From assembly GCA_049515655.1 (NCBI GenBank), contig JBEKTW010000043.1:1-14529 (forward strand): a stretch of 14,529 bases of DNA. The letters are read 5' to 3'. This DNA is from JBEKTW01 sp049515655 (GTDB taxonomy: Bacteria > Bacteroidota > Ignavibacteria > UBA10030 > SZUA-254). Positions 8,365 to 14,529 of the stretch are shown piece by piece; positions within the stretch are counted from its first letter, which is position 1; every line of letters begins with the position of its first letter. The translations under genes were made by a program, and so were the position numbers. Below the pieces are notes generated by a model that saw only the letters and a program-made list of their open reading frames with translations, made no database searches and had not been told where the DNA came from.

Positions 8365-8432
8365 AACCCTCACCCTATAATCCCTCTCCCACTTGTGGGA
8401 GAGGGATGTCACGAAGTGACAGGGTGAGAGTT
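8365..8432. repeat. Dispersed palindromic repeat, family A, copy 2
   Basis: The element has the same orientation and plan as copy 1: outer aaccctcaccct (8365-8376) with agggtgagagtt (8421-8432), an 11-bp perfect stem with loop tt (8382-8392 with 8395-8405), and tgtcac-gaa-gtgaca (8407-8421). In the central stem a C-G pair next to the loop region is replaced on both arms compared with copy 1 (cccgc/gcggg against cccac/gtggg), so pairing is kept. It starts 17 bases upstream of the DUF559 start codon and ends 10 bases from the stop of the thioredoxin-fold gene. Confidence 0.9.
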
Positions 8433-8442
8433 GAAATCACCG

Positions 8443-8985
8443 TCACTGGAAAAGTGGCGACAACAACTCCGTCAGATCCTGTTCAATCGTCGTTTTTGGA
8501 GATTCAATAATCCTGCCGATATCGACACCCCGGTACCGCACGATAAACGTCGGCACGAGCGTGATGGCGTATTCCTGAGACACGCCCGCCGGCAACCGCT
8601 TCGTCCTGTCGACCGCGATCAGTTTGATGCGGTCGGAGGGAAACCCGATCATATCTACTATTTTGAAGAAGCGCGGCAATTCCCGCTGACTGTCGCTGCA
8701 CCACGTGCCGTAGACGACGATGATGTCGATGCTGTCTTTCATTCGCTTAAGGCGGGCAACATACTCCTCCTGCGGATGATAAGCATTGTAGCCGGTGTCG
8801 AACCACGCATACGCGGGCGATTGAAACACCGTTCGCGGCGTCCAGCCAATTTCGATGTGCTCGTTCTGCCTCACCGATTGCACCTTCGTCATTGAAGAAC
8901 ATCCGGCGGCCAATGCCGCCAGAAGCACGATACAGGAAACGAGCAGTTGTGATGAATTAAGGAATTTCGAGAATTGAGATATCAT
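8443..8985 (-). CDS. Thioredoxin-fold lipoprotein
   Basis: The protein has 180 residues. A hydrophobic stretch ends in the lipobox LAAGC (25-29), so C29 is the likely lipidated residue and the protein is probably membrane-anchored outside the cytoplasm. The fold is indicated by IDIIVVYGTWCSDSQRELPRFFKI (from residue 86, quoted here in two parts: IDIIVVYGTWCSDS and QRELPRFFKI) and by the cis-proline loop ITLVPTFIV with P145. The active-site-like motif is WCSDS (C96, S99), with one cysteine rather than CXXC. This favours a monothiol redox or binding role over disulfide oxidation. No clear ribosome site is visible before ATG 8985. The upstream 534 bases hold repeat family C and a candidate RNA whose terminator-like hairpin lies about 150 bases before the start. 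The substrate is unknown. Confidence 0.85.
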   Translation of the reverse strand: MISQFSKFLNSSQLLVSCIVLLAALAAGCSSMTKVQSVRQNEHIEIGWTPRTVFQSPAYAWFDTGYNAYHPQEEYVARLKRMKDSIDIIVVYGTWCSDSQRELPRFFKIVDMIGFPSDRIKLIAVDRTKRLPAGVSQEYAITLVPTFIVRYRGVDIGRIIESPKTTIEQDLTELLSPLFQ

Positions 8986-8995
8986 AGTTATTCAG

Positions 8996-9100
8996 TGATG
9001 TTACGCACAATTATGGTCCCTAGTGAAAAATTCTAAATCCGAATATCTAAACTCTAAACAATTCCTAAATCTTAATATCCAAATTCTAAACAGGCACGAG
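8996..9100. repeat. Dispersed repeat, family C, copy 1, with TAAA-rich oligomer tail
   Basis: It begins with tgatgttac (8996-9004), then 23 less conserved bases, then aaattctaaatccgaat (9028-9044). The second copy at 14359-14407 has exactly the same two blocks at the same spacing. About 39 of 49 positions match by hand alignment. A tail of degenerate short units related to ctaaatcc runs to about 9100. The element sits in the 5' flank of the thioredoxin-fold gene. Confidence 0.75.
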
Positions 9101-9134
9101 GTACCAGCATCTAAACCAAGACATTCAAGAAATC

Positions 9135-9169
9135 AAAAAGGTTGTTGTTCTGATGCACCGGCAGCAACC
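9135..9169 (-). terminator. Intrinsic-terminator-like hairpin with T-run
   Basis: In minus-strand reading, ggttgctg (9169-9162) pairs with caacaacc (9147-9140) apart from one C-A mismatch, with a 14-base loop, and is followed at once by TTTTT (9139-9135). This would end the candidate RNA. An alternative perfect 5-bp stem, accgg with ccggt (9173-9169 with 9161-9157), overlaps it. Confidence 0.45.
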
Positions 9170-9440
9170 CGGTTCTAGAGTCTGGAATCATTCCTACCGA
9201 GCGCTAGGATCGATAGAGAACGGTTCAAGAGATCAGCGGATGTGGAAAAGAACACGGCAGTGTGTGATGGCCTTACAGCGCACTGCCTCACCGGCACATG
9301 CGAGGCATCACAACGGCTTGGTAGGGAGCGAAATAATTCGTTCGGCTATCAGGTCATATCCAGAAGGTCCAGCGGCCACCCCTGGAGAACGCCTTCGGGA
9401 ATAGCGCACGCATGCCCGCTTTGAGAACGAATATCTTACT
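9135..9440 (-). ncRNA. Candidate structured noncoding RNA or long leader RNA, family unknown
   Basis: This stretch lacks a convincing protein gene and is denser in inverted repeats than the flanking DNA. In minus-strand reading the first domain nests three helices: attcgttc (9432-9425) with gaacgaat (9343-9336), gctat with atagc inside it, and a 10-bp hairpin (9396-9392 plus 9386-9382 with 9372-9363, 5-base bulge). A middle part has ggcagtg/cactgcc (9287-9281 with 9262-9256) and competing helices. A third has cgct-gatc with gatc-ct-agcg (9238-9202). A promoter-like signal precedes it and a hairpin plus five T residues ends it. I checked by eye for tmRNA, RNase P, SRP and common riboswitch motifs and found none. 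Some stems contain one pair that is G-U on the plus strand but A-C on the minus strand, so strand is not certain. It could also be the 5' leader of the thioredoxin-fold gene. Confidence 0.42.
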
Positions 9441-9446
9441 ATTTAG

Positions 9447-9475
9447 AATGTAAAAACAAAATAGAAGAGAGTCAA
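9447..9475 (-). promoter_or_regulatory. Sigma70-like promoter
   Basis: In minus-strand reading there is TTGACT (9475-9470), a 17-base spacer, and TACATT (9452-9447): five of six and four of six matches to the classical boxes at ideal spacing. Transcription would start near 9440, directly before the structured stretch. FCB bacteria often use other promoter consensus sequences, so the call is moderate. Confidence 0.4.
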
Positions 9476-9519
9476 GCATGTCATCGAGCATCGAATGCTT
9501 AATTCCCGGGCGGCAGACC

Positions 9520-12279
9520 TCATTTCCAGGTCAACTTCAGCGGACGCTTGATGGTGAAGGCATCAACCGAGACGGCCGCCACGCTCCTATTCTTATCCCA
9601 CGACCAGGAACCTCCCCCTTTCCTTTCTGCGCCCAGGGAACGGCCGTTCAATTTCATGGATCGAGGTTGCGGCATCGCGTGAAGGACGAATGTATACGCC
9701 CGTTGTGTCACCTGCCCTTTGAACGTCCCCTTGGTCGGGCTGACAACGATCTGCGACTCTCCGGAACGCAGGGTGGAGAGAGAAACCGACGTCCAAGCAC
9801 TTTTCCCCGACCGGTAATCCAATGACCGTCCGTCATCTTCATACAGATTGAACGTGTGAGAGCCGGAACCGTAAATATCGATGACCAACGTGTCGAGCGG
9901 TTTCTGGTCGGAGTACGCCCGATTTGGTTGTTTCGGAATCACCGACCCGGCTCTAACGAACACAGGAATGTCGTCGACCGGGAAAGTGTCGTGGAAAACA
10001 TTGTCTCCCTTGTAAATTTTGTCAGTGAACATGTTGACCCAGTCTCCGGGAGGCAGGTAGACGTCCTTTTCGGTTGTAGAGTCGGTCACCGGCACGACGA
10101 GAAGTTCGTCGCCGAAGAAATATTCACCCGGATACGCATAGGCTTTTTCAAGCGCCGGATGTTCCAGGTATAGCGGGCGAACCAGCGGAACGCATGAATC
10201 ATGAGCCACTCTGCAAAAAGTATAGATATACGGAATGAGACTGTAACGGAGTTGAAAGTACTTCCTCGCGAGATTCATTCCTTGTTCGCCGTAGGTCCAC
10301 GGCATGCGGAGATTGCCGTCCTTCGGATTTTCAAATTCGCTGTGCAAGCGCAGGAAAGGACTGAACGCCCCGCACTCGACCCATCGGGCATACAGGTCGA
10401 AACTGACATGCTCTCCCAGAAATCCTCCGATGTCGTGCGTAACATACGGCATGAGGACGTTGCCTCCGCTTGCGGTATAGGGAATCTGTTCGGCAAGAAC
10501 CTCCCAATCCGAATAAGTATCACCGGTGAAGAGCGATGGGTAGCGATGATTTCCCCATCCCCCGTACCGGCTGAACTGAAACGCTCGCACGCCGGTATGT
10601 CTTTCGGTGTAGTCATAGAAAACCCTGTTCGTCCACATCTGGCTGTTCAGTCCGGCCATATCGCATGAGCCGCTGCCGCCGTCAATCCACCAGAAATCCA
10701 CTCCCTGATCGATGACCGGGTTGTGGACGACGTTCATGAACACTTCCGCGTTATGCTTGTCCGCCAGATTGAACCTGATACCCTCCGCCGGCTTCCGGTC
10801 GGAGAGGGCGACGGGAAGGCGGACAAGTCCACCGCCACCACCCCAGTCATTCACGCGAACAGCGATCAGATTTTTCTCTCCCGGTCTCACAGAAGAAGAA
10901 ATATCGGTGTATGTGGTTCTGCTATAGACACTGTTGTCCGGCCGCGAACCATGGTGGGCCACCTTTTCGCCGTTGATGAAGAGGTCATACTCATCATCGA
11001 CTCCACCAAATATCAACAGCAACGGGCGCGGGAATTCATTCGGAACAACCACCCATTTCCGGTACCAGGCGAATCCATCATAATCGGGAAAACCCTGGTC
11101 TTCCCACAGCACGCCGCCCTGAAGCGTTTTCCAACTGCTGTCGTTGAACTCCCTGGCGGACCATTTGTTTTGCATCCCTGTGTCCTTCGGGTCGGTTTGG
11201 AATTGCCAATCCTTCGCGATGTCCATGAAGAATGTCGGCGCGGGCGGGAGAGGCTTGTTCAGCTCCTTTCGCACTTCGGCCGCATGGCTGTCTTCATCGG
11301 CGAGCACGCTTTCCTTCCCGTAACCCGGATGGTCATTCACGGTGACCTTCATCCCGTTGCGGTGCGCCCAATCAAGAAACTCTTTGGGATTTGGGAAGAT
11401 CGGACTCCAGTCATATCCTCCCTTCCAACCGTAATTGTGCCAGGCAAAATCGAGGACAAAAATATCGAGCGGAATGTTCGACTCACGAAATCGCTGCACG
11501 GTCCCTTTGAGGTCCTCTTCCGAAAAGCGATACTTGTCCACCACTTCCGTCCCGGGGAGATACTCATAATTCAAATCGGTGATCCATGCGCCAAGCGTGT
11601 AGCGGGGAATCATAGGAATTTTTCCGCAGAGCTCGCCGTATTCCGTAAGGGCATGACGATAGTCTTGACCGTACACGAAACAATACAAATCCTGATTTTC
11701 CTTTTCCGGCCGCGGGACAATCCACTCAGAACTCTTGTCCCACACCGGCGTCCTGCTGTCGTCAAGGACGAAATAGCCGCTTCGACTCAGAATTCCCGGC
11801 CGGAATTTCGGAAGAGCTTTCTTGCTCGCACCGTCAAGCGACGAGCTGATCCCGCCGAGGTTATTGATATCCGAATCTCCCAGCGACCAGGAATGCTCTC
11901 CCCGGACATCGTTCCATGAAACGCGAAGATTCTCTTTCGTGAATTTATCTGAACTCGGGAGATACCGGACAATGAGTTTGCCGGTCGTCGCGACGATCCA
12001 CCCTTCTTGAGGAGCGATGTCGACTTTAATTTTTTTCCAGTCGCGTTTCACGACGACGGCGGTCGGCGCATCGGTGAAATGACCGGACGGGGAAAATTCC
12101 ATTCTGACGAGGGTCGGTGTCAGGAATTGAAAGCGGGCATTCTGCACAACAACGGAATTTCCGACCTGCCGATATTTCGGTGTCTCTCTTTGCTGCGGCA
12201 ATAGAAGGCCGTTGAAAAGGAAAAGGAGAACGCATAACAAACGGACTCTTAGCCACAGGCTTAGGGTATGATGTGTCAT
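9520..12279 (-). CDS. Secreted glycoside hydrolase family 31 enzyme with nested GH2-like beta-sandwich domain
   Basis: The protein has 919 residues, longer than the usual 650-800. A signal peptide covers about residues 1-30 (LLCVLLFLFNGLLLPQQ). The N-terminal beta-sandwich runs to about 215, and the barrel starts at IPRYTLGAWITDLNYEY. The nucleophile is D533 in DFWWIDGG and the acid/base is D587 in FTGDTYSDWE. Other GH31 landmarks are HDIGGF, RLHSEF and a DUF5110-like C-terminal domain (LYEDDGRSLDYRSG). Residues about 345-498 interrupt the barrel with a jelly-roll resembling GH2 N-terminal domains (FNDSSWKTL, GFAWYRKWVVVP, DLFINGEKVAHH). Family activity is retaining cleavage of alpha-linked sugars such as alpha-glucosides or alpha-xylosides; the exact substrate is not readable. 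AAGGAAA at 12285-12291 is the ribosome site. There is no T9SS tail, so a periplasmic location is likely. No polysaccharide-utilisation genes surround it. Confidence 0.93.
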   Translation of the reverse strand: MTHHTLSLWLRVRLLCVLLFLFNGLLLPQQRETPKYRQVGNSVVVQNARFQFLTPTLVRMEFSPSGHFTDAPTAVVVKRDWKKIKVDIAPQEGWIVATTGKLIVRYLPSSDKFTKENLRVSWNDVRGEHSWSLGDSDINNLGGISSSLDGASKKALPKFRPGILSRSGYFVLDDSRTPVWDKSSEWIVPRPEKENQDLYCFVYGQDYRHALTEYGELCGKIPMIPRYTLGAWITDLNYEYLPGTEVVDKYRFSEEDLKGTVQRFRESNIPLDIFVLDFAWHNYGWKGGYDWSPIFPNPKEFLDWAHRNGMKVTVNDHPGYGKESVLADEDSHAAEVRKELNKPLPPAPTFFMDIAKDWQFQTDPKDTGMQNKWSAREFNDSSWKTLQGGVLWEDQGFPDYDGFAWYRKWVVVPNEFPRPLLLIFGGVDDEYDLFINGEKVAHHGSRPDNSVYSRTTYTDISSSVRPGEKNLIAVRVNDWGGGGGLVRLPVALSDRKPAEGIRFNLADKHNAEVFMNVVHNPVIDQGVDFWWIDGGSGSCDMAGLNSQMWTNRVFYDYTERHTGVRAFQFSRYGGWGNHRYPSLFTGDTYSDWEVLAEQIPYTASGGNVLMPYVTHDIGGFLGEHVSFDLYARWVECGAFSPFLRLHSEFENPKDGNLRMPWTYGEQGMNLARKYFQLRYSLIPYIYTFCRVAHDSCVPLVRPLYLEHPALEKAYAYPGEYFFGDELLVVPVTDSTTEKDVYLPPGDWVNMFTDKIYKGDNVFHDTFPVDDIPVFVRAGSVIPKQPNRAYSDQKPLDTLVIDIYGSGSHTFNLYEDDGRSLDYRSGKSAWTSVSLSTLRSGESQIVVSPTKGTFKGQVTQRAYTFVLHAMPQPRSMKLNGRSLGAERKGGGSWSWDKNRSVAAVSVDAFTIKRPLKLTWK

Positions 12280-12385
12280 GATTGTTTCCTTAAATGAAGT
12301 ACACGAATATAGAACGAATTTTGGTGAATTTCAAGGGGTCGCAGTTTGTGGCACTGCCTCAGTTTGAATCGTGCCCTCAACGCCC

Positions 12386-12436
12386 GACCCCCTCTTGTAT
12401 TCTCCCCTTACCAAGGGGAGGACGGAAGGTGGGGTC
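12386..12436. repeat. Dispersed palindromic repeat, family B, full copy
   Basis: Outer arms gacccc (12386-12391) and ggggtc (12431-12436) enclose an 8-bp stem ctcccctt/aaggggag (12402-12409 with 12413-12420, loop acc). The leading part matches the half copy at 4025-4064. It lies in the 244-base gap between two divergent genes (GH31 start 12279, next start 12524). Any promoters of these two genes must flank or overlap it; I could not identify them with confidence. Confidence 0.8.
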
Positions 12437-12523
12437 GCCAAAGCCCTCAAAAAGAAAATTTTGCACTACCCAAATTGTGATTTTCATAGTTGATTCAATG
12501 GATTTTTTGACATATCTTTCATT

Positions 12524-14329
12524 ATGATGGCATTCATATCACGCGGCAACCGGGTCCGTTTTGGGATAACCCTGATTATTTTTCTCCTCGTGATCATGGT
12601 GCTGGGTGCAGGGGTGAAGAAGGCAACGGTCGGGACGGGCACCGTCGTGGGGACCTGTTCTTTGCCCGATTCGTCCAACTGGAGCGGCATCACGGTGATT
12701 ATTGCGGGACAAAATGAATCGACGACGACGGACGGAGCCGGCGATTATGTTCTCAATAGCGTTCCCGCAGGCGCTCTCCGCATTCAGGCCGGAAAGATTT
12801 TCTATGCCAACGCCGTCCAGGACACATTTCTCGCTGCGAATGAAACACTGCACGTGAATCTTGCGCTCTCTTCGGTCATTGCCGACACGTTCGCGGGCCA
12901 GGCCACGCCGGCATTCACGTCAGGGACAACCAACGTCGGGAACCTCGGCGTGCCGAATCGATTCATCGTACCGGGAGATTCCGGCTTCACGTGGTCGGGT
13001 CAGCAGCAGCTTAAGGAAGGCTCGCTGATGATCGGCGCCGGAACCGGACAGGTTTCGGATGCCGCAAGGTTCATCTTCGGTCTCGCGCAGGATAATCTCG
13101 ACCAGGATTTCCAGTCCCGTTCCGATGTGGTCGTGCTTACTTCGGGGATGGATTCCACGGTTCACCTCACTGCGTTCAATGACAGTCGCGCGAATGTGCC
13201 CCCGGGGAATCCTTCACAGCCGATGAACATTCTCGTGACGCAAACAACCTCTTCGTTCGGCGCGGCAGGCGACGACGCCTATCTCCTTATCGGCCTCAAG
13301 ATAAAAAACACCGGTTACCTGCCGGTCAACAACCTTCTTGTCGGATGGTTCGTCGACTGGAACGTCGGAGGGAGCGGGACAACAAATCGCGGCGGGGTGG
13401 TCTTCGCAAATCAACAGATCGCGGGCCTCAACAACGGTTTTCCGTTCCCGGTGGAAATTGCCTACCAGCGGCGCTCCACAACAACGGGACCCTTCATGGG
13501 GATCGTCCCGCTTTCACAGGCACAGTTCAGGGCATCCCGAATCGCATCCATTCAAAACGAGATCGTCCCCTCCAGCCCCAACGGCGGATTGACGGAAGCG
13601 AACAAATACATCTACATGAGAGACCGACGGAGCACAAACAAATACAGTGACCGCGGTGTGGAAGAAGATTTATGCACAATCGCCTCTGTCGGGGGGACGC
13701 AGACCGATAACTATTCGTCAAGTTATATCGCGCTGGCACCCGGGGGTACGATCCAGGTCGGGTTCGCATTTGTCGGAGGGCCTGATTCGCTCAACTTAAT
13801 TCAGAACGCTTTGAACGCCCAAAAAAAATGGATCCGGCAGGGCAACGCGATGGACGTCATCCCTACCACCTGGCAAGTGAATGCCAGGTGGAACATGATA
13901 TCGATTCCTGTGTTTGTTCAGGATTCAAGCAAGTTAGGACTTTTTCCTTCGGCCTCTTCATCTGCGTTTTCCTACATCCCTAATCATGGTTATGCAATAC
14001 GGGACACTCTTGGAACCGGTATCGGGTACTGGCTGAAATTCCCTTCTCAGCAGGTTGTCAATCTTTCGGGAGTGATTCGCCGCATCGACACGATAAATGT
14101 GGCACAAGGGTGGAACATGATTGGTGCGCTGAGTTTCCCAATCGCCATCACGGCGATCATGACGGTTCCCCCAGGGCTCGTTCAAAGTGGATACTTCGGA
14201 TTCAACGGATCGTACCAAACAATTGATACGCTCCAGCCCATGCAGGGATATTGGGTAAAAGCGAGCCAAACCGGGCAGATAATCCTGAACGCTCCGCACC
14301 CCACCATTTCCCCCAGGTCATCCCACTAG
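12524..14329 (+). CDS. Exported protein of unknown function: carboxypeptidase-regulatory-like domain plus two C-terminal WNMI...GYW repeats
   Basis: The protein has 601 residues. A hydrophobic segment at residues 13-30 (FGITLIIFLLVIMVLGAG) is a signal peptide or anchor. Residues 39-115 resemble a carboxypeptidase regulatory-like beta-sandwich (GTVVGTCSLPDSSNWSG, TTTDGAGDYVLNSVPAG). The middle, about 120-445, has no family I recognise; it contains VGWFVDWNVGG and is rich in G, S, T and N, as in surface proteins. Two tandem repeats end the chain: from W456 (WNMISIPV ... GIGYWLKF) and from W530 (WNMIGALS ... MQGYWVKA), 74 residues apart. The usual T9SS PNPFNP tail is absent. Two ATG codons stand in tandem at 12524 and 12527 and no ribosome site is visible. 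It is the only plus-strand gene and is divergent from the GH31 gene. Confidence 0.82.
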   Translation: MMAFISRGNRVRFGITLIIFLLVIMVLGAGVKKATVGTGTVVGTCSLPDSSNWSGITVIIAGQNESTTTDGAGDYVLNSVPAGALRIQAGKIFYANAVQDTFLAANETLHVNLALSSVIADTFAGQATPAFTSGTTNVGNLGVPNRFIVPGDSGFTWSGQQQLKEGSLMIGAGTGQVSDAARFIFGLAQDNLDQDFQSRSDVVVLTSGMDSTVHLTAFNDSRANVPPGNPSQPMNILVTQTTSSFGAAGDDAYLLIGLKIKNTGYLPVNNLLVGWFVDWNVGGSGTTNRGGVVFANQQIAGLNNGFPFPVEIAYQRRSTTTGPFMGIVPLSQAQFRASRIASIQNEIVPSSPNGGLTEANKYIYMRDRRSTNKYSDRGVEEDLCTIASVGGTQTDNYSSSYIALAPGGTIQVGFAFVGGPDSLNLIQNALNAQKKWIRQGNAMDVIPTTWQVNARWNMISIPVFVQDSSKLGLFPSASSSAFSYIPNHGYAIRDTLGTGIGYWLKFPSQQVVNLSGVIRRIDTINVAQGWNMIGALSFPIAITAIMTVPPGLVQSGYFGFNGSYQTIDTLQPMQGYWVKASQTGQIILNAPHPTISPRSSH

Positions 14330-14358
14330 TATCGTGTCACCCAAATAGTTTTAATAAC

Positions 14359-14432
14359 TGATGTTACCCAGAGTCATTATTCTAAGTGATAAATTCTAAA
14401 TCCGAATTCCTAAATCCTAAATTCCGCTTTTC
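14359..14432. repeat. Dispersed repeat, family C, copy 2, with TAAA-rich tail
   Basis: The blocks tgatgttac (14359-14367) and aaattctaaatccgaat (14391-14407) are present with the same 23-base spacing as copy 1 at 8996-9044. Related short units (taaatcctaaattcc) follow, and again near 14490-14505. It lies 29 bases beyond the stop codon of the 601-residue protein. The 200 bases from 14330 to the window end hold only this and the adjoining inverted repeats. Confidence 0.75.
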
Positions 14433-14470
14433 AGAATCCCGCCAACGTAAGCGGAATCCAGAAGCGGGAC
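14421..14470. repeat. Interleaved inverted repeats
   Basis: attccgc (14421-14427) is complementary to gcggaat (14451-14457), and tcccgc (14437-14442) to gcggga (14464-14469). The arms alternate A-B-A'-B', so the two stems cannot nest; they could form a pseudoknot or alternative hairpins. It appears to be part of, or inserted in, repeat family C copy 2. Confidence 0.6.
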
Positions 14471-14529
14471 AAATCCCAAACTCGAAGCGTTAAATCCTAA
14501 ACTCGTTTGCAAGGCCCCAAGGACTTCTT

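Noticed and set aside
8686..8703. Single-cysteine WCSDS motif in the thioredoxin-fold protein as a degenerate active site
   Set aside because: Related lipoproteins of this type often carry the same motif, so it is probably a family trait and not decay.
9153..9424. Short plus-strand frames in the gene-free stretch
   Set aside because: They lack ribosome sites and recognisable composition, and overlap the inverted repeats of the candidate RNA.
9135..9440. Identity of the candidate RNA as 6S, RNase P, tmRNA or a B12/TPP riboswitch
   Set aside because: Short resemblances exist (for example ttcg...aagcgggc as in 6S RNA) but the defining conserved elements of each family are missing.
10723..11919. 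398-codon plus-strand open frame
   Set aside because: It is antisense to the GH31 gene, which has all its catalytic motifs; the translation shows no domain.
1..14529. CRISPR array, tRNA, rRNA, transposase or phage genes
   Set aside because: No regularly spaced repeat-spacer pattern, tRNA T-loop with acceptor, rRNA sequence or recombinase motif was found on either strand.

Overview
The window looks like chromosomal DNA of a Bacteroidota-side (FCB group) bacterium, most like Ignavibacteriota or Kryptoniota. The basis is a secreted protein ending in a type IX secretion (T9SS) sorting domain with the wording YPNPFNPTTVISYQLP, many exported proteins, and short families of dispersed palindromic repeats between genes. 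No rRNA, tRNA, CRISPR array, transposase or phage gene was seen. Eight of nine protein genes lie on the minus strand; only the last (12524-14329) is on the plus strand.

Layout, left to right. 1-1882 (-) is an M1 zinc metallopeptidase whose C-terminus is cut off by the window edge. 1958-2695 (-) is a small secreted T9SS-tail protein. 2788-3960 (-), 4105-6294 (-) and 6346-7848 (-) form a same-strand cluster: a radical SAM enzyme (AmrS type), a polytopic membrane protein with a spermidine-synthase-like domain, and a MEMO-AMMECR1 fusion. 7995-8348 (-) is a DUF559 endonuclease-like protein boxed by two same-orientation copies of a palindromic repeat. 8443-8985 (-) is a thioredoxin-fold lipoprotein. 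8986-9519 has no protein gene; it holds an A/T-rich dispersed repeat and a candidate structured RNA (about 9135-9440, -) with its own promoter-like and terminator-like signals. 9520-12279 (-) is a secreted GH31 glycoside hydrolase with an extra sugar-binding-like domain nested in its catalytic barrel. 12524-14329 (+) is an exported protein of unknown function with two C-terminal repeats.

How the genes work together. The AmmeMemoRadiSam triad (AMMECR1, MEMO, radical SAM) is a known conserved association whose chemistry is, to my knowledge, not settled. Here the MEMO-AMMECR1 fusion starts with a lipoprotein-type signal, the radical SAM protein starts with a Tat-like leader, and the membrane protein between them has a topology that, counted by eye, puts its SAM-fold domain on the outer face. 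If right, the whole module would act outside the cytoplasm. The other genes are individual exported hydrolases or redox proteins and do not form an obvious pathway with it.

The items most worth a second look are the apparently exported AmmeMemoRadiSam/synthase cluster, the candidate RNA at 9135-9440, and the repeat-boxed DUF559 gene.
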